Of a stretch of DNA of 54,532 nt, positions 26,610 to 32,973 are shown in pieces (the first letter of the stretch is position 1; each line of letters starts with the position of its first letter). The stretch is from Acidimicrobiales bacterium. GTDB taxonomy: Bacteria; Actinomycetota; Acidimicrobiia; Acidimicrobiales; SZUA-35. The DNA lies in the NCBI GenBank assembly GCA_020630195.1, contig JAHDBV010000022.1, forward strand, positions 583 to 55,114, written 5' to 3'. A program made the translations under genes and the position numbers. The notes under the pieces are model-generated. The model was given only the letters and a program-made list of their open reading frames with translations, ran no database searches and was not told where the DNA came from.

Positions 26610-27437
26610 ATGAACACCGAGGCCGAGCTGACGCACAGCATCACGTTGCGTGATGCCGCCGAGGCCCTCGGGGTGCACTACATGACCGCCTACCGATACG
26701 TCCGGCTCGGGCAGTTGCCCGCCGAGAAGGTGGCGGGCCAGTGGCGGATCGATCCCGCCGACCTGGCGGCACTCGTGGCCAGCCCCGCACCGGAGGAACC
26801 CCTCTCGCTCGAGACGGCCACGGCCGATCTCCTCGACGCACTCGTGAGTGGCGACGAGGTGGCGGCCTGGCGGATCGTGTCGAACGTCGATCTCGATCCC
26901 GCTCGGGTCCACACCGAACTGCTCGGTCCGGCGATGGCCCGGGTCGGGCAGTGTTGGAGCCGCGGTGAGTTGTCGATCGCCGACGAGCACCAGGCGACGT
27001 CGGTGGCCTCCCGGGTGATCGGCCGCCTCGGGCCGTCGTTCTCCCGAGCGGGCCGCAAGCGCGGCCGGGTCATTCTCGGCGCGCCGGAGAACGACCACCA
27101 CTCGCTGCCGTGTGCGTTGTTCGCCGACCTGCTCCGGAGTGAGGGGCTCGAGGTCACCGACCTCGGTGCCGCCACCTCGGCCCGCGCCTTCGTGGAGGTG
27201 ACCCGTCGCCACGAGGGTCGCGTCGTCGTCGTGATCACGGCCACCGCCGCCCTGTCCGACGACGTCATCACCACGACGGTCAAGGAACTACGCAACGAGT
27301 GGCCCGACCTGCCGATCGCCATCGGCGGGCATGCGATCGACTCGGCCGAGCAGGCCGATGCACTCGGCTCCGCGGTGTGGTCGGCGTCGAGCCGGGACGC
27401 CGCCACGCGGATCGCCGAACTCGCCGCCGACCGCTGA
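26610..27437 (+). CDS. Excisionase-type HTH + B12-binding-domain regulator, paralog 2
   Basis: A 275-residue paralog of the regulator at 19143. The HTH reads LGVHYMTAYRYVRLGQLPAE, nearly the same recognition region as paralog 1. The cap helix motif is W116-x9-E126-H127 (QCWSRG to ADEHQATSVASR). The Rossmann domain has D162-H-H164 in place of DxH, the following Gly is Pro, and IGGHAI holds the GG motif. Because the cap motif is fully kept, cobalamin-linked sensing is plausible, but binding needs testing. It starts at ATG 26610, seven bases after TACGCT (probable leaderless start). WhiB and ferrochelatase genes follow. Confidence 0.85.
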   Translation: MNTEAELTHSITLRDAAEALGVHYMTAYRYVRLGQLPAEKVAGQWRIDPADLAALVASPAPEEPLSLETATADLLDALVSGDEVAAWRIVSNVDLDPARVHTELLGPAMARVGQCWSRGELSIADEHQATSVASRVIGRLGPSFSRAGRKRGRVILGAPENDHHSLPCALFADLLRSEGLEVTDLGAATSARAFVEVTRRHEGRVVVVITATAALSDDVITTTVKELRNEWPDLPIAIGGHAIDSAEQADALGSAVWSASSRDAATRIAELAADR

Positions 27438-27544
27438 GGCCGACGCACACGGGATCGGCGGATCGGGCGTCATCGGCGCGCCCGGGAACGACCCGCGGAT
27501 CTCGTCGGTTTCCCCTCCGGACCGGGTCGGGACGATGGGCACTC

Positions 27545-27588
27545 TTGCCCTCCCGGTGATTTAGCGCTAAGTTTGCATTTAGCGCTGA
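27545..27588 (+). promoter_or_regulatory. whiB promoter with tandem TTTAGCGCT operators
   Basis: TTGCCC (27545-27550), a 17-base spacer and TAAGTT (27568-27573) form a promoter. ATTTAGCGCTAA (27559-27570, with the perfect palindrome TTAGCGCTAA) overlaps the spacer and -10. ATTTAGCGCTGA (27577-27588) repeats it 18 bases downstream, at the predicted transcript start. The AT-rich patch stands out from its surroundings. The binding protein is unknown; repression by an unlinked or adjacent regulator is likely. Confidence 0.65.
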
Positions 27589-27615
27589 AACCCCCTCCCG
27601 CCCCCTGGAGTCACC

Positions 27616-27996
27616 GTGGACGCCGAATTCGCACTTCATCCCGAGACCGACAACGACTGGGCCGATCTCGCGATCTGCAAGGGTCTGACCGAGGTGTTCT
27701 TCGGTCCGGCGGCAGAACGCCCGGAGCGACGAGTCGAGCGGGAGGCCATCGCCCGCTCCTACTGCTCGGCCTGTCCGGTGCAGTTGCCCTGCGTGCGGTA
27801 TGCCCGCCTCAACCGGGAGCACGGCTTCTGGGGCGGCGAGAACGACGAGCAGCGAGCGGCCGCCGGCTTCGCCCCCCGCTCGCCGAGCCGTCGGGCCGTG
27901 ATCCAGGCCCGTGACGACGCCCGCCGCCGCATGGACGACGATCAGCTCGACCCGCTGGCCGACCTCCCGTTCCTCTCGGCCGCCGCCGGCGACTGA
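27616..27996 (+). CDS. WhiB-family [4Fe-4S] transcriptional regulator
   Basis: A 126-residue WhiB-like protein, a family restricted to actinobacteria and their phages. Four cluster cysteines are at 21, 50, 53 and 59 (C-x28-C-x2-C-x5-C), followed by GFWGGEND, a slight variant of the family GVWGG turn, and a basic C-terminal stretch (RSPSRRAVIQARDDARRRM) typical of the DNA-contacting tail. Family members sense redox or nitric oxide and bind the primary sigma factor. The start is GTG 27616 with CTGGAG five bases upstream, about 36 bases after the predicted transcript start. It precedes the ferrochelatase gene by 54 bases. Which WhiB subgroup it belongs to was not determined. Confidence 0.93.
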   Translation: MDAEFALHPETDNDWADLAICKGLTEVFFGPAAERPERRVEREAIARSYCSACPVQLPCVRYARLNREHGFWGGENDEQRAAAGFAPRSPSRRAVIQARDDARRRMDDDQLDPLADLPFLSAAAGD

Positions 27997-28050
27997 ACGA
28001 CCGAGCCCGCCCGCCGCACTCCCCCGAGGCGGCGGGCACACTCGCGTGCG

Positions 28051-29130
28051 ATGACCGACGCCTTCTGCCTCCTGTCGTTCGGCGGCCCCGACGGGCCCGA
28101 CGACGTCCTGCCGTTCCTCCGCAACGTGACCCGGGGTCGCAACGTCCCCGACGATCGGCTCGCCGAGGTCGCCGAGCAGTACGACCTGTTCGGGGGCCGC
28201 TCACCGATCAACGACCAGAATCGGGCCCTGCTCTCGGCGATCGAGGCGGAACTCGCGCACCGCGAGGACGCGCTGGCCGTGCACTGGGGCAATCGCAACT
28301 GGACGCCGTACCTCACCGACACCGTCCGGGAGATGGCCGACGCCGGTGTGACCCGGGCCTTCGTGCTCGCCACCTCCGCCTTCTCGTCCTACTCCGGGTG
28401 CCGCCAGTACCGCGAGGATCTGGCGAAGGCCGCCGACGAGGTCGGCACGGAGGCACCCGAGCTGCACAAGCTCCGGCTGTTCCACAATCATCCGGGATTC
28501 CTCGAGCCCGTCGCCGATCGAGTCCGTGACGCACTCGGGCGCTGCGACGATCCCGACGCCGCCCGCCTGGTGTTCACCGCGCACTCCATCCCGCTGTCGA
28601 TGGCGGCCACCTCCGACTACGAGCACCAACTCCGCGGGGCGGCCCAGCTGGTCGTCGAGCTCCTCGGCACCCCCGACCGACCCTGGGACCTCGTCTACCA
28701 GTCCCGCAGTGGACCGCCGCAGATCCCCTGGCTCGAACCGGACGTGAACGACCACCTGCGGGCGATCGTCGACGAGGTCGACGAGGTCGTGGTGATGCCG
28801 TTGGGCTTCGTGTCGGACCACATGGAGGTCATGTTCGACCTCGACACCCAGGCCGCCGAGACGGCCGCCGAGATCGGTCTCGGGTTCGTCCGTGCCGCCA
28901 CCGTCGGCACCGACCCCCGGTTCGTCTCGATGATCGTCGAACTGATCGACGAGGTCCGCCATGGCGTGCCCGCCCGGTTCCTGGGCGACGACGGACCATG
29001 GCCGGATCCGTGCCCGGAGAACCACTGCGCCTACTCCCCCGGCCGCCCGGGCGGGGGCCGACCCGCAGCGGTGGCGATCGGTGACGACGCTGCCGGCGGC
29101 ACCACGGGCGCCGGGCGACCGACGGCCTAG
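28051..29130 (+). CDS. hemH: Ferrochelatase (coproporphyrin type, CpfC)
   Basis: A 359-residue ferrochelatase. The metal-chelating His is in VFTAHSIPLSM and the partner Glu in VSDHMEVMFDLD. YQSRSGPPQIPWLEPD is a strong family signature. In actinobacteria this enzyme usually inserts iron into coproporphyrin III. The C-terminal PDPCPENHCAY could contribute ligands to the 2Fe-2S cluster seen in some actinobacterial enzymes, but only two cysteines are clustered here. A poorly conserved Gly/Ala tail follows. ATG 28051 has a weak CACACT box eight bases upstream. Its end overlaps the convergent UbiB-like gene by four bases. Confidence 0.93.
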   Translation: MTDAFCLLSFGGPDGPDDVLPFLRNVTRGRNVPDDRLAEVAEQYDLFGGRSPINDQNRALLSAIEAELAHREDALAVHWGNRNWTPYLTDTVREMADAGVTRAFVLATSAFSSYSGCRQYREDLAKAADEVGTEAPELHKLRLFHNHPGFLEPVADRVRDALGRCDDPDAARLVFTAHSIPLSMAATSDYEHQLRGAAQLVVELLGTPDRPWDLVYQSRSGPPQIPWLEPDVNDHLRAIVDEVDEVVVMPLGFVSDHMEVMFDLDTQAAETAAEIGLGFVRAATVGTDPRFVSMIVELIDEVRHGVPARFLGDDGPWPDPCPENHCAYSPGRPGGGRPAAVAIGDDAAGGTTGAGRPTA

Positions 29131-30635
29131 AGGCCCATCGGCTCCTGTCCCCGCCCCCGCCGGTACTCGGCGGCGCGGCGGCCCAGGTCGGTCGACGGCG
29201 GCGCCGACACCGACGGCCACAGCTCCGAGGCGATCGAGCGCCAGTCGGCGGTCGCCTCGAGCGAGGCGAACAACCCCATCAGGCCGAGGGTGATGCGCTG
29301 GAGCACGACGAACGACGGCGGCACGTTGAGCTGCTTCATCAGCTCGCCGTGCTCGCCGTCGGTGCCGAACAGATGCCGGACCCCGCCGGCGGCGTACTCC
29401 TCGTCGATCGTCACGGGACCGTCGGCGAGGACGTAGGTGTAATAGAAGGAGAAGTAGTCGCCGATCTCGTCGTCGGTGAACGGCGCGTCGGGGGCGATGA
29501 GACCCGCCTCGGTGATGACCGACCGGAAGGCGGGGATGTCCCGCTCGATCACCATGGCGTTGATCATCCGCTCGAAGAGGTCGGTCTGCTCCGCATCGAA
29601 CCGCTTCACGAGCCCGAAGTCGAGGAAGGTCACCTCGCCACCGGGCCGGAACAGGTAGTTGCCGGGATGGGGGTCGCCGTTGAAGGCGGCGCTTCGGTAG
29701 ATCGAGCCGAACGAGAACCGGAACAGCGTCTCCGCGGTCCGGTTGCGCTCCTCCGGCGTCCACGTGCAGACCTCGTCGAACGACACGCCCACCGCCAGCT
29801 CCGTGGTGAGCACCGTCGGGGTGCACAACTCGTCGATCACCTCGGGGACGTGGATGAACGGATGGCCGCGGTAGAACTCGGCGAACTCCCGCTGGTTCGC
29901 GGCCTCGAGCTCGTAGTCGAGCTCCTCGCCGAGGCGCTCCTTCAACTCCTCGACCACCGGCCCCGACTCGAGCCCGGGGAACGCCGTGGCGAGCATGGCG
30001 AACAACCAGTCGGCGTTGCCGAGATCCGCGGCGACCGCCTCGGCGACACCGGGGTACTGGACCTTGACCGCCACGGCCCGGCCGTCGAGTGTGATGGCCC
30101 GATGGACCTGGCCGATGGAGGCGGCGGCGATGGGTTCGAGATCGAACTCGGCGAACCGTTCGGCGAGCGGCGCACCGAAGGCGGCCTCCACCGTCGATCG
30201 GGCGAGTTCCGGCGTCATCGGCGGGGCGTCGTTCTGGAGCTGTGCGAGCGTCTGGCGGACCGGGTCGGGCAGACCGGAGTCGATGTAGGACGCCATCTGC
30301 CCGAGCTTCATGAGCGCCCCCTTCATGTTGCCGAGGGCCTCGGTCACGTCGCCGGCCGTGGCGAGCTGGAACTCGCGGTCGAGTTCGGAACGACGCTCGG
30401 CCGAGGCGAAGGTCTTCCGGGCCGCGGTCATCGCGAATCGGCGACCGGTGCGCGCACCGAGGCCGGCCACGGCGAGATTGCGCCGACCGAGGGTCGCCCG
30501 CTCCACGGCGGTGGCCACGACCTCGTCGGCGTCGTCTCGACGCCGCACCACCACGGCGGCGGCCGCGGCGGCGGCGAGCAGGACCGCCGTGGCGACGGGG
30601 GCGGGTGGCAACCGGAGGCTCGGCACGGGCCGCAT
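29127..30635 (-). CDS. ABC1/UbiB-family atypical kinase-like protein (AarF/ADCK)
   Basis: A 502-residue protein with one N-terminal membrane helix (about 13-30). The family motif KLGQ is at 110-113 (GALMKLGQMASY). It also has AAASIGQVHRA (the Ala-rich loop), VKVQYPG (Lys), ELDYELEAANQ, NGDPHPGNYLF (catalytic loop) and LDFGLV (metal-binding Asp). The complete set implies nucleotide binding and ATPase activity of the type linked to isoprenoid quinone biosynthesis or distribution. Actinobacteria use menaquinone, so the exact role is unclear. It is convergent with ferrochelatase and divergent from the HExxH gene. Confidence 0.92.
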   Translation of the reverse strand: MRPVPSLRLPPAPVATAVLLAAAAAAAVVVRRRDDADEVVATAVERATLGRRNLAVAGLGARTGRRFAMTAARKTFASAERRSELDREFQLATAGDVTEALGNMKGALMKLGQMASYIDSGLPDPVRQTLAQLQNDAPPMTPELARSTVEAAFGAPLAERFAEFDLEPIAAASIGQVHRAITLDGRAVAVKVQYPGVAEAVAADLGNADWLFAMLATAFPGLESGPVVEELKERLGEELDYELEAANQREFAEFYRGHPFIHVPEVIDELCTPTVLTTELAVGVSFDEVCTWTPEERNRTAETLFRFSFGSIYRSAAFNGDPHPGNYLFRPGGEVTFLDFGLVKRFDAEQTDLFERMINAMVIERDIPAFRSVITEAGLIAPDAPFTDDEIGDYFSFYYTYVLADGPVTIDEEYAAGGVRHLFGTDGEHGELMKQLNVPPSFVVLQRITLGLMGLFASLEATADWRSIASELWPSVSAPPSTDLGRRAAEYRRGRGQEPMGL

Positions 30636-30703
30636 GGTAGGCAGCGCCGACCCCGCGGTCCCGCACCCGGGCGGGCAGCCGCCGGGCGGTAGCGTCGGGT
30701 CCG

Positions 30704-31126
30704 ATGGCGACCCGATCCGGCTCCCCCGACCCGACCGACCGCACCCGGTTGTCGCCGACCGAACTCGACGCCTACGACCACATCCCCCGCCACCTCGCGA
30801 AGCGGGTGCGGATCTGGTCGATCCCCGCCCTGCCGGGGCCGTTCACCGGCATGACGATGGGCCGCCACATCGTGCTCGGCCACCCGGTCGACCGGACGGG
30901 CGGATCGACCCTGCTCGCCCATGAGCTCGTCCACGTGCGCCAGTGGGCCGAGCTGGGCGCCGTCGGATTCGGCCTCCGGTATCTCGGCTCGTTCGCCGGC
31001 GGTGTGCGGCGACACCACCGGTGGATGTCGGCCTACCGCGACATCCCCGCCGAACGCGAGGCCCGCAGCGAGGCCGCACGCTGGAAGCGCCGCCATCTCG
31101 GCCACCACGAACGACCGGGCACCTGA
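30704..31126 (+). CDS. Small HExxH protein (DUF4157-like putative metallopeptidase)
   Basis: A 140-residue protein with the zinc-binding motif HELVHVRQW (His73, Glu74, His77) preceded by a region resembling DUF4157-like domains (TGMTMGRHIVLGHP). There is no signal peptide, so it is probably cytosolic. A third zinc ligand could be Glu119 or Glu122 in the C-terminal basic part (YRDIPAEREARSEA). Peptidase activity is inferred only from the motif. It starts at ATG 30704, eight bases after TAGCGT. The sugar ABC transporter locus begins about 185 bases downstream with its own promoter. Confidence 0.8.
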   Translation: MATRSGSPDPTDRTRLSPTELDAYDHIPRHLAKRVRIWSIPALPGPFTGMTMGRHIVLGHPVDRTGGSTLLAHELVHVRQWAELGAVGFGLRYLGSFAGGVRRHHRWMSAYRDIPAEREARSEAARWKRRHLGHHERPGT

Positions 31127-31177
31127 CGCGCATCTGACGCCGGATTCGTCGCACGGTGACGATCCGATGACGCGATG

Positions 31178-31234
31178 TTGGGCGCATTTCGGCGCATGGC
31201 TAGTCTTCGCTTGCTTTCTGTGAAAGCGTTTTCA
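31178..31234 (+). promoter_or_regulatory. Promoter and LacI-type operator of the binding-protein gene
   Basis: TTGGGC (31178-31183), a 17-base spacer and TAGTCT (31201-31206) make a promoter with a predicted start near 31213. TGAAAGCGTTTTCA (31221-31234) is a LacI/CcpA-like operator in a roadblock position, as at the IolE-like promoter. A leader of about 100 bases precedes the GTG start. The cognate regulator is not encoded in the transporter cluster. Confidence 0.7.
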
Positions 31235-31311
31235 GCGGCCCCGATCCGGGGTCGTTCCAGGGGAGAGGTCTCCGGCTCAGGCCGGGGACACAACCAAACG
31301 AAAGGACCAGC

Positions 31312-32733
31312 GTGCGCGATTCACGACTGCTGAAGCTGCTCGCAATGCTGTTTGCGTTCGGGCTCGTGGCTGCTGCGTGCTCCGGTGATGACGACTCCGC
31401 CGATGCGGGCGACGACACCACCGAGACCACCGCGGCTGCCGAAGAGGCCGAAGAAGAGGCCATGGAAGAAGAGGCCGAGGAAGAGGCTATGGAAGAGGAG
31501 GCCATGGAGGAAGACGCCATGGAAGAGTCTTCTCTCGAAGGCACCTCCGTGGTCATCACCGGCCCCGAGCGCTCCGAGGACCAGGCTGGTGCCATCCAGG
31601 CCGCCCTCGACGAGTTCGGCGCCGAGAACGGCATCGACATCACCTACACCGGCTCCGCCGACTGGGAGGCCGAGGTCAACGTGCAGGTGGACGCTGGTTC
31701 GCCCCCGGACATCTCCATCTTCCCGCAGCCCGGCAAGCTCGCCGACTTCGCTCGTGACGGCGTCCTCCTGCCGCTCCCCGAGAACGTCGCCGCCGCCACC
31801 GCCGCCAACTGGAGCGATGCGTGGACCGTCTTCGGCAACGTCGACGGCACCCAGGTGGGTATCCCGGTCAAGACCGACCTCAAGTCCCTCGTCTGGTACA
31901 AGCCGGCCCTGTTCGCCGAGAAGGGCTACGAGGTCCCGACCACGTTCGACGCCTTCGTCGCTCTCGTCGGTGACATGATCGCCAATGGCGACACCCCGCT
32001 CTGCGTCGGCATCGAGTCCGGCCAGGCCACCGGCTGGGCCTACACCGACTGGGTCGAGGAAATGGTGCTCCGCTTCGAGGGCGCCGACGTCTACGACCAG
32101 TGGGTCAACCACGAGATCCCCTTCAACGACGAGCGCATCGTCGCCCAGATGCAGGCCGTGCTCGACCTCTGGAACACCGAGGGCGCCGTGTTCGCCAACG
32201 GTGGCACCATCGCCTCGACCAACTTCGGTGACAACTCCGTCCCGCTGGTCGACGAGGACTGCATGATGCACCGCCAGGCCTCCTTCTTCTCGGGCTTCTT
32301 CGACCCGGGCACGGAGTTCGGCCCCAACGGTGTCGACGTGTTCTACTTCCCGTCGAACGAGGGCGCTCCCGTCCTCGGCGCCGGCACCCTCGTCGCTTCG
32401 TTCGCCGATCGCCCCGAGGTCTGGGCCGTGATGGAGTACATGAGCGGCCCGGTGTACGCCGAGCGTCGTCAGATCGCCCAGAGCGAGCTGAACGGTGGCG
32501 GCGTGTCCGGCTTCCTGTCGGCCGTGAACGGTCTCGACCAGGACCTCTACACCGACCTCGAGAAGTCGATGCTGGCCGCCCTGGCCAACGCCGACGTCGT
32601 GCGCTTCGACGCTTCGGACCTCATGCCCGCCGACGTCGGCGCCGGCACCTTCTGGACCGAGGGCACCGCTGCGGTGAACGGTGAGAAGGACGCCCAGGCT
32701 GCTGCGGACGCCATCGAGGCTTCCTGGCCCTGA
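31312..32733 (+). CDS. Sugar ABC transporter substrate-binding lipoprotein
   Basis: A 473-residue extracellular binding protein (family 1, UgpB/AglE-like) with a signal peptide and lipid-modified Cys23 (GLVAAAC). Residues about 40-75 are an acidic low-complexity linker. The binding fold runs from about 75 (VVITGPERSEDQAGAIQAALDEF), with PDISIFPQPGKLADFARDGVL and WYKPALFAEKGYEVPTTFDAF, typical of this class. It delivers a glycoside to the permeases downstream. AAAGGA precedes GTG 31312 by five bases. A strong terminator follows, which should make this gene more abundant than the permeases. The ligand is probably a glucosyl-glycerol or glucosyl-glycerate-like compound or sucrose, from the nearby phosphorylase gene. 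Confidence 0.92.
   Translation: MRDSRLLKLLAMLFAFGLVAAACSGDDDSADAGDDTTETTAAAEEAEEEAMEEEAEEEAMEEEAMEEDAMEESSLEGTSVVITGPERSEDQAGAIQAALDEFGAENGIDITYTGSADWEAEVNVQVDAGSPPDISIFPQPGKLADFARDGVLLPLPENVAAATAANWSDAWTVFGNVDGTQVGIPVKTDLKSLVWYKPALFAEKGYEVPTTFDAFVALVGDMIANGDTPLCVGIESGQATGWAYTDWVEEMVLRFEGADVYDQWVNHEIPFNDERIVAQMQAVLDLWNTEGAVFANGGTIASTNFGDNSVPLVDEDCMMHRQASFFSGFFDPGTEFGPNGVDVFYFPSNEGAPVLGAGTLVASFADRPEVWAVMEYMSGPVYAERRQIAQSELNGGGVSGFLSAVNGLDQDLYTDLEKSMLAALANADVVRFDASDLMPADVGAGTFWTEGTAAVNGEKDAQAAADAIEASWP
31441..31527 (+). repeat. Acidic low-complexity repeat in the binding protein linker
   Basis: A run of about 29 codons made almost entirely of Glu, Ala and Met (repeating EEEAMEEEAE units, DNA pattern GAAGAGGCC and ATGGAAGAGGAG). 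It lies between the lipid anchor and the binding domain. The base composition is visibly lower in GC than the flanks. It probably acts as an extended, negatively charged spacer that holds the binding protein away from the membrane. Confidence 0.85.
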
Positions 32734-32780
32734 GCCACACAACCTGACTGACCGACCCTCCGGGGATCGGTGAGTACGAC

Positions 32781-32820
32781 GGGCGTCGGTCCTCCGGGAC
32801 CGGCGCCCGTTCTGCGTTTT
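32781..32820 (+). terminator. Intrinsic-type terminator after the binding-protein gene
   Basis: GGGCGTCGGTCC pairs with GGACCGGCGCCC (one G-T pair) around a very short loop, followed by TTCTGCGTTTT. It lies 48 bases after the stop codon. Together with the operator at 32899 it separates the binding-protein gene from the permease genes. Confidence 0.8.
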
Positions 32821-32898
32821 CGTGACGATTCCCGAGGTTGTCGGCCGCTCCACTTTCCACGCCGGGTGGTTCTGGGCCACACTGAGCGAGCTCACCCA

Positions 32899-32912
32899 TG
32901 AAAGCGCTTACA
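32899..32912. promoter_or_regulatory. LacI-type operator upstream of the large permease
   Basis: TGAAAGCGCTTACA is a near-palindrome and shares TGAAAGCG with the operator at 31221-31234. It lies 62 bases before the permease start. It implies a second regulated promoter for the permease genes; I could not find a convincing -10/-35 pair. Confidence 0.65.
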
Positions 32913-32973
32913 CACGAGTGCCGGAGCGGGTGAGCGGGAGCTGGGACGCACATCCCTGACCGCGAGGGGGAGT

